Shown one piece after another: positions 14,828 to 22,013 of a DNA stretch of 64,000 nt. Position 1 is the first letter of the stretch. Every line of letters begins with the position of its first letter. The position numbers and the translations under genes were made by a program. The stretch is from Tumebacillus flagellatus. GTDB lineage: Bacteria > Bacillota > Bacilli > Tumebacillales > Tumebacillaceae. The DNA is taken from NCBI RefSeq assembly GCF_000714935.1, contig NZ_JMIR01000021.1:1-64000 (forward strand). The letters run 5' to 3'. The notes under the pieces are model-generated. The model saw nothing but the letters and a program-made list of their open reading frames with translations, did not search any database and had not been told where the DNA came from.

Positions 14828-14836
14828 TTTTATAAT
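14808..14836 (+). promoter_or_regulatory. Promoter of the leader peptide-MFS transcript
   Basis: A perfect TATAAT at 14831-14836 with GTGACG 17 bases upstream at 14808-14813. The -35 box is in the 3' arm of the gap terminator, so the promoter and the preceding terminator share sequence. Confidence 0.6.
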
Positions 14837-14870
14837 GGGAAGAACTTCTAACCTTCAGGAGGACAAAAAA

Positions 14871-14897
14871 ATGAAGAATCCGGTGGCAGCCCTCTAA
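14871..14897 (+). CDS. Eight-residue leader peptide MKNPVAAL upstream of the MFS gene
   Basis: A micro-ORF with a strong ribosome site (AGGAGG, nine bases upstream of ATG 14871) encodes MKNPVAAL and stops at TAA 14895. It is the first ORF after the promoter. A hairpin begins two bases after its stop and the MFS gene starts 82 bases later. The layout matches translational or transcriptional attenuation leaders that control drug resistance genes, in which a stalled ribosome changes RNA folding. The role is inferred. Confidence 0.6.
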   Translation: MKNPVAAL

Positions 14898-14898
14898 A

Positions 14899-14936
14899 CC
14901 GAAAGGGACGGGCAAACCTCTGCCTTTCCGTTTCGG
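14899..14936 (+). promoter_or_regulatory. Leader hairpin in front of the MFS gene
   Basis: CCGAAA (14899-14904) pairs with TTTCGG (14931-14936), with further pairing inside up to GGCA/TGCC. There is no T tract, so it is not a plain terminator. GGCAG within the leader ORF (14885-14889) can pair instead with CTGCC (14920-14924), giving two exclusive structures. Confidence 0.5.
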
Positions 14937-14979
14937 AGTCGTGCAAGACTCTACCAGGAAACAGGGGGTTTTTGGCAAG

Positions 14980-16203
14980 ATGAGCAAGGAAATCAGTTTG
15001 AAACAAAGCGGTTTGCAAAAAGGAACTTTGGCGCACCACAACGTGCGATTGTTTTTTTGGGCGACTCTGTTTGGATCGGTGAATTTTTTGGAACCGGTCA
15101 TGTCGCTGTTTTACCTCGGCCACGGCTTGACGGCTGCGGGCATCTACATCGCCACGCTGTGCTGGTGTGTGACGGTGGCGCTCGCGGAAGTTCCGACCGG
15201 CACGTTCGCCGACCGCTTCGGCCCGAAAGCGTCGTTCCTCGTCGGATGTGTCGTCCATGTAGGCAGCAAAGCCTGCCTCTTGCTCCTGCTGTTGACAGAC
15301 GGCGGCATCGGGTGGTTTTACGCGTACAATGTGCTCAACGGGTTGGCGGCGACGTTTTTCTCCGGCGCTGACGAAGCGTTGATCTATGACTCGCTGAAGG
15401 AGAGCGGCGAAGAGGAGAAGATGGACATCGCGATGGGGAAAATCTCCGCGTCGACGATGTACGTCTCCCTCATCGGAAGCCTGATCGGGGCGTTTATCGT
15501 CCGCGACCTCGCCGATTGGCAATTCGCGCTCGTCGTCGGCGCGGGCGTGCTGATGACATTGCTGCAACTGCTGTTTTTCTGGCGGATCAAGAATCCGAGC
15601 GCAGTGGAGAAGTTCCGTGAGAACCCGTACGTCCACGTCAAAAACGGTCTGCAGAACTTGAAAGCATCTCCGCGCCTCGTGCGGTTGTTTTTGAACACGA
15701 CGATCGTGTTCGTGCCGACGTATGTGGTGTTCGGGAAGCTGGAGCAACCGTACTTGACCGACAACGGCCTGCCGGTTTCGTGGCTTGGCGTCGTGTACGC
15801 GTCGGTCGCGCTGGGCGGTTTGCTGCTCATGCAAAACATCGGCAAGATCACCGCGCGCATCCCGCGTGTCGGCGTGCTTTACGGAAGCGGCATCCTGATG
15901 GCGGTGATGCTGTTTGCGTCCGCACAGTGGGCGCACGCGCCGGTGTTGGCGTTTGCGACGTTCTATCTGTTGCGCTTGTTGAAGACGATCCGCATGCCGA
16001 TCTCGTCGCACTTGCACAACGAACTGATTCCGTCCGGCTCGCGGGCGACGACGCTGTCGCTGCTCTCGATCGCCGATTCGCTGTTCGACGTGCTGTTCCT
16101 GACGACGTTTGCCGGAATCGCCGGACTCGGCTATGCGGCGGTGTTCTTCGGGTGCGGGGCGGCGGCCTTGATCGGCACGTTGATTCCCATCCACAAATCT
16201 TGA
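14980..16203 (+). CDS. MFS transporter, probable exporter
   Basis: A 407-residue membrane transporter of the major facilitator superfamily with about 12 hydrophobic segments. Motif A is visible as LAEVPTGTFADRFGPKASFLVG between helices 2 and 3 (FADRFGPKAS is the core). The MSLFYLGHGL and EVPTG segments are typical of the DHA-like group found in spore-formers with unknown drug or metabolite substrates. ATG 14980 is preceded by AGGGGG about 11 bases away; an in-frame GTG at 14941 would overlap the leader hairpin and is less likely. A leader peptide and hairpin precede it, suggesting induction by its own substrate, perhaps a ribosome-acting compound. Substrate unknown. Confidence 0.8.
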   Translation: MSKEISLKQSGLQKGTLAHHNVRLFFWATLFGSVNFLEPVMSLFYLGHGLTAAGIYIATLCWCVTVALAEVPTGTFADRFGPKASFLVGCVVHVGSKACLLLLLLTDGGIGWFYAYNVLNGLAATFFSGADEALIYDSLKESGEEEKMDIAMGKISASTMYVSLIGSLIGAFIVRDLADWQFALVVGAGVLMTLLQLLFFWRIKNPSAVEKFRENPYVHVKNGLQNLKASPRLVRLFLNTTIVFVPTYVVFGKLEQPYLTDNGLPVSWLGVVYASVALGGLLLMQNIGKITARIPRVGVLYGSGILMAVMLFASAQWAHAPVLAFATFYLLRLLKTIRMPISSHLHNELIPSGSRATTLSLLSIADSLFDVLFLTTFAGIAGLGYAAVFFGCGAAALIGTLIPIHKS

Positions 16204-16206
16204 CGC

Positions 16207-16245
16207 AAAAGTGCCGGGTGCGGGTGCGCATCCGGCGCTTTTTCG
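16207..16245 (+). terminator. Terminator of the MFS gene
   Basis: AAAAGTGCCGGGTGC pairs with GCGCATCCGGCGCTTTTT. Confidence 0.85.
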
Positions 16246-16246
16246 C

Positions 16247-16252
16247 TATAAT
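16247..16252 (+). promoter_or_regulatory. -10 box of the cysteine desulfurase-thiI operon
   Basis: A perfect TATAAT directly after the upstream terminator and 53 bases before ATG 16305; the -35 region lies in the terminator and has no clear match. Confidence 0.45.
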
Positions 16253-16304
16253 GGGGAACGGTACATTGGGAGAGAATAATTGGGTATACGGGGAGGGAGA
16301 TCAT

Positions 16305-17471
16305 ATGAAACCCGACATCTACTTAGACAACAGCGCGACCACGAAGCCCTACCCGGAAGCGGTGGAGGCGATGGTCGAGATGTTGCAAACCCACTATGGC
16401 AACCCTTCATCCTTACATAGAAAAGGTCTGCAGGCGGAGCGGGAGATCGACAAAGCCCGCGACCGCATCGCCAAAGCGCTCGGCGGCGTGAAAAAAACCG
16501 AACTGCTGTTCACCTCGGGCGGCACCGAAGCCAACAACCTCGCCCTGTTCGGTGCGGCGTACAAATACCAATCGCGCGGCAAGCACATCATCACGACGCA
16601 AATCGAGCACGCCTGCGTGTTTGAGGCGGCGGAAGAATTGCAGCAGCGCGGGTATGACGTGACGTTTCTGCCGGTCGACGAGAACGGTATCGTGCGCGTC
16701 GAGGACGTGAAGAACGCGTGGCGCGACGACACGATTCTCGTCAGCATCATGTACGTCAACAACGAAACCGGCGCGATTCAACCGATTCAAAAAATCGGCG
16801 CGTTCTTGAAGGACAAGCGCAAAACCCTCTTCCACGTCGACGCCGTGCAAGCGTTCGGCAAAATTCCGCTGAAAATCAAGGAATCGAACATCGACCTGCT
16901 CACGGTCTCTTCGCACAAAATCCACGGCCCCAAGGGCGTCGGCGCGCTCTACATCCGCGACGGCGTGCAACTCTCTCCGCTGTTCTATGGCGGCGGCCAA
17001 GAGCGCAACATCCGCTCCGGCACGGAAAACGTCGCCGGCATCGTCGGATTCGGCGCGGCGGCGGAGCAGAGCCAGCGCGAGATGCGGGAGGCGTCTGCCC
17101 GGATGGCGCAATTGCGCGACCAACTGATCGAGGGTCTCACCGCGAACCTCGAAGACATTCGCATCAACACGCCGACCCAGCCGGGGCTCGCAGCTCCGCA
17201 CATCGTCAACGCGTCGTTCCCCGGCGTGCGCGGAGAAGTGTTGGTGCACGCGCTGGAGACCGAAGGGGTCTTCGTTTCGACGGGCTCTGCCTGTTCGTCC
17301 AAGGATAAAATTTACAGCCGCGTGTTGCAAGTGACCGGATTGCCGGAACCGGAACTTGAAGGAGCGATCCGTTTTTCCCTGTCGTCGGCCACGACAGAAG
17401 AAGAGATTCAAACGACGGTTGCAGTGGTCCAAAAGACCGTGGCCGATCTCAGATTGTTGTCTCGGAGGTAA
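16305..17471 (+). CDS. Cysteine desulfurase paired with ThiI (NifZ/IscS-like)
   Basis: PLP enzyme of 388 residues that removes sulfur from cysteine and holds it as a persulfide. The N-terminus IYLDNSATTKPYPE, the PLP lysine Lys205 in SSHKIHGPKG and the catalytic Cys330 in STGSACSSK identify it. GGGAGGG precedes ATG 16305. The thiI gene starts six bases after its stop, the same arrangement as nifZ-thiI in Bacillus subtilis, where the desulfurase feeds sulfur to ThiI for 4-thiouridine at position 8 of tRNA. It is therefore probably dedicated to tRNA thiolation. Confidence 0.93.
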   Translation: MKPDIYLDNSATTKPYPEAVEAMVEMLQTHYGNPSSLHRKGLQAEREIDKARDRIAKALGGVKKTELLFTSGGTEANNLALFGAAYKYQSRGKHIITTQIEHACVFEAAEELQQRGYDVTFLPVDENGIVRVEDVKNAWRDDTILVSIMYVNNETGAIQPIQKIGAFLKDKRKTLFHVDAVQAFGKIPLKIKESNIDLLTVSSHKIHGPKGVGALYIRDGVQLSPLFYGGGQERNIRSGTENVAGIVGFGAAAEQSQREMREASARMAQLRDQLIEGLTANLEDIRINTPTQPGLAAPHIVNASFPGVRGEVLVHALETEGVFVSTGSACSSKDKIYSRVLQVTGLPEPELEGAIRFSLSSATTEEEIQTTVAVVQKTVADLRLLSRR

Positions 17472-17477
17472 TGACAC

Positions 17478-18662
17478 ATGTACAGTACGCTGATTACCCG
17501 CCTCGGCGGTGAGATCGCGATCAAGGGCAAGAACCGCGTCCAATTCGAAAAAGCTCTCATGGAAAACATGCGCGCCGTCGTCAAAGACCTCGGCGTCAAA
17601 GTCGCCCGCGAAGGCGGCCGCGTCGAAGTGCGCTTGAACGGCGCCGACCTCGACGAAACCGTTTCCCGCCTCAAAAACGTATTTGGCATCAACTCGCTGT
17701 CTCCCGTGGCGGAAACGGAGCTCGACATCGAGAAAATCAAAGAAACCGCTCTGCTCGTCGTGCAGGACGCGCTGGAGAAGCGCAACACCCCGGTCACGTT
17801 TAAAGTGGAAGCGCGCCGCGCCAACAAGCGCTTCCCGATGGAGTCGCCGCAGATTTCCCAAGAGGTCGGCCGCTATGTGCTCAGCCGCACCGAAGGCAAA
17901 CTGAAAGTTGACGTCCACAATCCGGAATTGAAATTGATGGTCGAAGTGCGCGAATCGAAAGCCTATCTGACCTGTGACGTCATCCCCGGACCGGGCGGCC
18001 TCCCGGTCGGCACGGCGGGCAAAGTCCTGCTGCTGCTCTCCGGCGGCATCGACTCCCCGGTGGCGGGCTACCTCGCGATGCGCCGCGGCGCGAACGTGGA
18101 AGCGATCCACTTCCACAGCTTCCCGTTCACCAGCGAGCGCGCGCAGGAGAAAGTCAACGACCTCGCGAAGATTCTCGCGGGCCACAGCGGACGCGTGCGC
18201 TTGCACAACGTGTACTTCACGGAGATTCAGCGTCAGATTCGCATGCACTGCCCGGAGGAGTACTCGATCACGATCATGCGCCGCATCATGATGCGCATCG
18301 CCGACCGCTTGGCGCATGAGCGCAAGTGCTTGGCGCTTGTCACCGGCGAATCGCTCGGCCAAGTGGCGTCGCAGACGCTGGAGAGCATGTACACGATCAA
18401 CAACGTGACGAACATTCCGATCCTGCGCCCGCTGGTGGCGATGGACAAAGTCGACATCATGAGCATCGCCCGCCGCATCGGCACGTACGAGACGTCGATT
18501 CTGCCGTATGAAGACTGCTGCACGATCTTCCTGCCGAAAAACCCGAAGACCCGTCCGAAACTGCACGAAGCGATGCGCGCCGAAGAGAAACTCGACATCG
18601 AAGCGCTGATCACCGAAGCGCTGGAGAAGACGGAAACCGTGTTGTTTACTCGAGAATCTTAA
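17478..18662 (+). CDS. thiI: tRNA 4-thiouridine synthase ThiI, short form
   Basis: Adenylates uridine 8 of tRNA and exchanges it for 4-thiouridine with sulfur from the partner desulfurase. The 394-residue chain has an N-terminal ferredoxin-like and THUMP region (about 1-165) and a PP-loop ATPase domain with SGGIDSPVAGYLAMRRG near residues 187-203. The C-terminal rhodanese domain of enteric ThiI is absent, as in Bacillus, so sulfur must come straight from the desulfurase encoded just upstream. ATG 17478 has GGAGG eight bases before it, inside the end of the preceding gene. Confidence 0.95.
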   Translation: MYSTLITRLGGEIAIKGKNRVQFEKALMENMRAVVKDLGVKVAREGGRVEVRLNGADLDETVSRLKNVFGINSLSPVAETELDIEKIKETALLVVQDALEKRNTPVTFKVEARRANKRFPMESPQISQEVGRYVLSRTEGKLKVDVHNPELKLMVEVRESKAYLTCDVIPGPGGLPVGTAGKVLLLLSGGIDSPVAGYLAMRRGANVEAIHFHSFPFTSERAQEKVNDLAKILAGHSGRVRLHNVYFTEIQRQIRMHCPEEYSITIMRRIMMRIADRLAHERKCLALVTGESLGQVASQTLESMYTINNVTNIPILRPLVAMDKVDIMSIARRIGTYETSILPYEDCCTIFLPKNPKTRPKLHEAMRAEEKLDIEALITEALEKTETVLFTRES

Positions 18663-18741
18663 CCTTTGCACCCACATAAGGACGAGACGGCGAGGACACA
18701 CTACTTCCATGGATTGAACTTCATGGAGGAGTGTGAACGCC

Positions 18742-18885
18742 ATGCTGACGAAGATCTCCCGCCTTGCGCGCCTGTTGGCGGTGGCCACGGCGCTGTACGG
18801 CGGAGCGAAACAGATGCGCGGGATGTACGTGCGCCGGAAGCATCTCTGGCAGATCCTTCGCCGCCTCGTCCGCCAATTAGGGTAA
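18742..18885 (+). CDS. 47-residue basic microprotein
   Basis: Starts at ATG 18742, nine bases after GGAGGAG, and ends at TAA 18883. The product has a short hydrophobic patch (LARLLAVATALYGGA) and many Arg and Lys residues (MYVRRKHLWQILRRLVRQLG). Composition suggests a peripheral membrane or nucleic-acid-associated peptide. A terminator follows within ten bases. It may be co-transcribed with thiI. No family recognised. Confidence 0.5.
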   Translation: MLTKISRLARLLAVATALYGGAKQMRGMYVRRKHLWQILRRLVRQLG

Positions 18886-18892
18886 TGCTGTG

Positions 18893-18923
18893 GACCACCT
18901 TGCGACGAGCAGGTGGTCTTTTT
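18893..18923 (+). terminator. Terminator after the basic microprotein gene
   Basis: GACCACCT pairs with AGGTGGTC around a ten-base loop and is followed by five Ts. Confidence 0.9.
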
Positions 18924-18997
18924 GACCCTTTATGCGGCTATACATACTGATACACGGAAAATTCAGACGGAAGAATACGCAGAGGAGGGGACCCCGC

Positions 18998-19609
18998 ATG
19001 AAAACGGTGCGGCAGGATGCGTGGACACCGGAAGACGACAGCGTGCTGGTTGAGATCATCTTGCGGCATATCCGGACTTCGAGTACGCAATTGGCGGCGT
19101 TTGAAGAGGGGAGTCAAAAACTCGGACGCACCCGCGCTGCGTGCGGCTTCCGTTGGAATGCCGTCTTGCGCAAAGAGTACGCGGCGCAACTGGAGATCGC
19201 CAAAGCCGAACGCCGCGCCAACCGCGAGGTGACGGTGGAGGCGGGAAGCATCGGAGAGCAGTCGACGCCGACTGCGCCAACCGCCAGAGCGGTTTCAGAA
19301 GAGCCCGACGCCGTGGACTTCACGTGGTGCCGGGCGCTGAAATTCCTGAAAGCCCGCCGCGATGAAGACTGTTCGTTGCGCAAACAGGCGCGTTTGGCGG
19401 AGACGTTGCAACAGGAGGTCCGCGCGCTGCAAGAAGAGAACTTGCGCTTGCAAAGCGAGCTTTCCGTCATTCGAGGCGACTACCTTGCGCTGGTGAAGAT
19501 CATGGAGCGCGCCCGACGACAGGTAGTGCCGTCGGCAGCTCCTCCCGAGGAACGCCCGACTCACCTGTTCAAGATGGAGGAGAACGGCAACCTCGAACGC
19601 ATGGAGTAA
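18998..19609 (+). CDS. RsfA family prespore-type transcriptional regulator
   Basis: A 203-residue regulator of the RsfA/YlbO family, which in Bacillus subtilis modulates the sigma-F regulon in the prespore. The N-terminus has the SANT/Myb-like DNA-binding segment with regularly spaced Trp and aromatic residues (RQDAWTPEDDSVLVEIILR and GRTRAACGFRWNAVLR, residues 5-60). A variable Thr/Ala-rich linker follows, then a leucine-zipper coiled coil at about residues 135-180 (ETLQQEVRALQEENLRLQ). GAGGAGGGG precedes ATG 18998. Monocistronic between two terminators. Confidence 0.88.
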   Translation: MKTVRQDAWTPEDDSVLVEIILRHIRTSSTQLAAFEEGSQKLGRTRAACGFRWNAVLRKEYAAQLEIAKAERRANREVTVEAGSIGEQSTPTAPTARAVSEEPDAVDFTWCRALKFLKARRDEDCSLRKQARLAETLQQEVRALQEENLRLQSELSVIRGDYLALVKIMERARRQVVPSAAPPEERPTHLFKMEENGNLERME

Positions 19610-19626
19610 GGATCAAGCAAGGATGG

Positions 19627-19668
19627 AAAAAGCCGCTCGGCCGTTGGGAAAACGGTCGGGCGGCTTTT
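19627..19668 (+). terminator. Bidirectional terminator after the rsfA-type gene
   Basis: AAAAGCCGC and GCGGCTTTT close a long stem with CGGCCGTT/AACGGTCG inside; it also faces the minus-strand gene ending at 19685. Confidence 0.85.
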
Positions 19669-19684
19669 GGCTGTTCGGCAGGGA

Positions 19685-19891
19685 TCAGTGCTTGACGTTG
19701 GTGCTGTTGTTGTCTTCCTCGTCCTCGACAAACTTGATCGAATCGAGTTGGGAGCGGAACTCTTTGCGAAACGCTTGGAGGTATTCCGCGCGGAGGGCTT
19801 GCTGTTCCGCTGCTTCTTCCGGGGTGAGGGTTCCGGCTTTTTTCTTGCGGGAAAGGACGTTGATGCGATCGATTTTATCTGAACTCAGCAT
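19685..19891 (-). CDS. DUF896 family protein (YnzC-like)
   Basis: A 68-residue helical hairpin protein of the DUF896 family, recognised by [21 protein letters not shown] and the helix [20 protein letters not shown]. In Bacillus subtilis ynzC lies next to the SOS genes lexA and yneA; here it stands alone and no LexA box is seen. AGAGGAGA precedes ATG 19891. Function unknown. Confidence 0.88.
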   Translation of the reverse strand: MLSSDKIDRINVLSRKKKAGTLTPEEAAEQQALRAEYLQAFRKEFRSQLDSIKFVEDEEDNNSTNVKH

Positions 19892-19997
19892 AAGCGAGTC
19901 TCCTCTCTACGGGGCTTTGAGTATTCACCAGTCTATACAAAAAACGACCAGGTGTCAAAAGGCGTCGTCCACCCAGTCGTCTTCGTGATTCTGCATG

Positions 19998-20447
19998 TTA
20001 TTCCGGCAACCAGATGTACGGGTTCTCGCCGCGGTCGCGGATTGGGTCGTACTTGACCGGCTGAAAGCCGCGCTTCAAGAAAAAGTCTTGCGCGCCCAAG
20101 CGCACGTTGGTCTTGATCGGCAGGCCCAGAGTCTTGGCAAACTCAACGAGCGCGGTGCCGTAGCCCTTGCCTTTGTACCCCGGCAGCACTTCGAGTTTCA
20201 TCAACTCGTGGAAATCGGTCGGGGTTTCGGTGTAGTGGTTGTACTTCGCCCCGATCTTGTACAGCGAGATGCGCGCGACGAGTTTGCCGTCTTCGTAAAT
20301 GCCGTAAAACGGAGAGACGGCGTTGTCCTCGATCATGTTCGCACGGAGGTCTTCCAACATCGACAATTCTTCAAGACCGTTTTCGCGGAACTTCTTGAAT
20401 TCTTCCAAAGTCTGATAGTTGATCTGCAAAGATTGTACCTGCGGCAT
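19998..20447 (-). CDS. YlbP-type GNAT N-acetyltransferase
   Basis: A 149-residue GNAT acetyltransferase of the YlbP group. The family-specific start is INYQTLEEFKKFRENGLEELSMLEDL, of which YQTLEEFKKFRENG and EELSMLEDL are conserved, and SPFYGIYEDGKLVARISLY follows. The acetyl-CoA loop is LPGYKGKGYGTALVEFA at about residues 95-111. The substrate is unknown. GGGAGGG precedes ATG 20447; a longer frame reaching 20516 would run through a TATACT -10 box at about 20479-20484 and is not used. Two palindromes lie in the divergent upstream region. Confidence 0.88.
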   Translation of the reverse strand: MPQVQSLQINYQTLEEFKKFRENGLEELSMLEDLRANMIEDNAVSPFYGIYEDGKLVARISLYKIGAKYNHYTETPTDFHELMKLEVLPGYKGKGYGTALVEFAKTLGLPIKTNVRLGAQDFFLKRGFQPVKYDPIRDRGENPYIWLPE

Positions 20448-20501
20448 GCGGCTTTCCCTCCCGTTCCCTGTTTCTTTTAGTATACAGGAAAAGCTTGCTA
20501 G

Positions 20502-20550
20502 ATGACAGGTTGTCATGGTAATTTTACAGTAACCACTACAGAGGTTACTG
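20502..20550. promoter_or_regulatory. Two operator-like palindromes between divergent genes
   Basis: ATGACA-GGT-TGTCAT at 20502-20516 and CAGTAACC-N8-GGTTACTG at 20527-20550 are both perfect inverted repeats. The second ends 22 bases before the nucleotidyltransferase start at 20572. They could bind a MarR/TetR-type or GntR-type dimer; no regulator gene is adjacent. Confidence 0.45.
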
Positions 20551-20571
20551 TTTGGAGAGGAGCAGAGCAGG

Positions 20572-21420
20572 ATGGAAGTTCAAGTTCGTAACGAATGGGT
20601 CGAGCGCCTGCGGGATGAGTTTTTGCAAGACCCGCGGGTGCAGGCCGTGTGGCTCGGCGGGTCGCTGGGGCGCGGCGGCGGAGACTCCTGGTCGGATGTG
20701 GATTTTTATGTGGCGGTGGAAGAGGCGGAGTTTGAGTTGTTTTTTTCCGAAGTGCCGGAGCGGATTGCGGCGATGCAGCCGGTGTTGCATCACACGGACT
20801 TTGCGTTTCGTCGGCACAGCCCCACGGAGCGGGTGTGGTTTTTCTGGTTTGAGGGTTGGCCGGTGCAGTGGAAATTGGACTTCCATGTGCATACGACCGC
20901 TTCGGCGCGCGGTGCCGATCCGGATCAGCGCCGTGAATTACTGTATGGCGAATGGCACGTCTACTATGACCCGCAATCGCTGTTGGACCCGTTGCCTCCT
21001 GTGGATGAGCCGGGCGTTTTGGAGTTTCGGGCGCATGTGCAAGAGAAAGTAGACAACTTGGCGTGGAACTTTGCGCTGGCTTCGGTGTACATCTTGCGCG
21101 ATGATTTCTGGCAGGCGTCGGGCTGGTTGCAAGCGCTCCATGACCGCTTGTTCTATCTGCTCGCGATCGAGGCGGACCCGGCGATGACGGGAGACGCCTA
21201 CCCGCGCCGTTTCGTCAAAGTGATTGCGCCGGAGGACTTGGCGTTGCTCAACGGCGCGGTGTTCGACCGGGATCGGCGTTCGATGGCAGAGGCGTGGCTG
21301 CAATTGCTGACGCTGTTTGCCGCCGCCGCGAAACGGCTTTGTCAGCGGGCGGGGGCGGTGTATCCGGCGCGGTATCTTGAAGCGGTGCGGCTTTCGTACG
21401 ATCACATGGAGACCTGCTGA
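20572..21420 (+). CDS. Aminoglycoside-type nucleotidyltransferase
   Basis: A 282-residue protein with the polymerase-beta-type nucleotidyltransferase fold. The motif LGGSLGRGGGDSWSDVDFYV (residues 28-47) supplies Gly30-Ser31 and the metal ligands Asp42 and Asp44; the third ligand is Asp103 in WKLDFHV. The helical C-terminal domain (about 145-275) resembles those of antibiotic adenylyltransferases of the ANT and Lnu types. All catalytic residues are present, so it should be active, but the substrate cannot be read from sequence. A GGAGAGG site precedes ATG 20572, and palindromes in the upstream region suggest control by a repressor. Confidence 0.75.
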   Translation: MEVQVRNEWVERLRDEFLQDPRVQAVWLGGSLGRGGGDSWSDVDFYVAVEEAEFELFFSEVPERIAAMQPVLHHTDFAFRRHSPTERVWFFWFEGWPVQWKLDFHVHTTASARGADPDQRRELLYGEWHVYYDPQSLLDPLPPVDEPGVLEFRAHVQEKVDNLAWNFALASVYILRDDFWQASGWLQALHDRLFYLLAIEADPAMTGDAYPRRFVKVIAPEDLALLNGAVFDRDRRSMAEAWLQLLTLFAAAAKRLCQRAGAVYPARYLEAVRLSYDHMETC

Positions 21421-21435
21421 ACCCTCATGAAAAAA

Positions 21436-21864
21436 TCACCCGCGCAACCGCAGTGTGCAGAACGCGTGAAACACTTCCGGAAGCAACGCGGAATTCTCCA
21501 GCACAAACGGGTCCTGACGCCCGGAGTCGGCGGTGGTGACATGCAAAAACGGGTGGCGGGTGCTTTGCACCGTCACGTCATCCGGCGCATCGACCAAAAA
21601 AAGCGCCGACACGCGCTGGGGCGCGAGCATCGCCAAGTCGCGGGCAAACCGGCAGTCCTCGCCGTGCGCGATCAAGACCGCATCCGGCCATTGCAACTCT
21701 TCCAAGATGTGCACGACCGTCTCCGCATCTTCTTGCGGTTTCGAGTCGATTCCTTTGCGGTCGATGGAAACCAAGCGGTACTCCTGCTGGAATTGGTCTC
21801 GCAATGCATTCCACAGCTCTTCGTGGCTTCTTCCTTTTTGAAAATGAATCACGCGTCGCGGCAT
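21436..21864 (-). CDS. Hypothetical protein, possibly a reduced alpha/beta-hydrolase-like fold
   Basis: A 142-residue soluble protein with GGGAGGA before ATG 21864. The centre reads AVLIAHGEDCRFARDLAMLAPQRVSALFLVDAPDD (parts: AVLIAHGEDCRFARDL and VSALFLVDAPDD), which has the order strand-elbow-helix-strand of alpha/beta hydrolases. The elbow that normally contains GxSxG reads AHGEDC, with no serine, and the chain is half the usual size. It may be a non-catalytic relative. I do not recognise a named family, and the neighbours give no clue. Confidence 0.55.
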   Translation of the reverse strand: MPRRVIHFQKGRSHEELWNALRDQFQQEYRLVSIDRKGIDSKPQEDAETVVHILEELQWPDAVLIAHGEDCRFARDLAMLAPQRVSALFLVDAPDDVTVQSTRHPFLHVTTADSGRQDPFVLENSALLPEVFHAFCTLRLRG

Positions 21865-21952
21865 GTCACGTTCCTCCCTCTGAGGCTAGCAGTTTACTAA
21901 TCTCTATGCAGAGACTGGGAGAAATAAAACACGAACATTGAGGAGAAGATAC

Positions 21953-21980
21953 TTTTCATCGTTCGTATTTGTGCTATACT
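21953..21980 (+). promoter_or_regulatory. Promoter of the HAD hydrolase-purB operon
   Basis: TTTTCA at 21953-21958 and TATACT at 21975-21980, spacer 16 bases, with TG one base before the -10. Confidence 0.55.
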
Positions 21981-22013
21981 AAGGGGGAGCTTACAAGGAG
22001 CGGAGGTGCGGCT

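Noticed and set aside
14941-14979. GTG 14941 as the start of the MFS transporter
   Set aside because: It would lie directly after the leader hairpin with only CGGAG two bases away, and the added residues are not hydrophobic or conserved-looking.
16413-18788. A 791-codon minus-strand frame opposite the cysteine desulfurase and thiI
   Set aside because: Both plus-strand genes are unmistakable; the antisense product is low-complexity Arg/Val/Phe sequence created by high-G+C third positions.
18666-18950. A 94-codon plus-strand frame after thiI
   Set aside because: The alternative 47-codon frame at 18742 has a good ribosome site and ends right before the terminator; the longer frame runs through that terminator.
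20448-20516. N-terminal extension of the YlbP-type acetyltransferase
   Set aside because: It would cover the -10 box and one palindrome, and the added residues are not part of the family.
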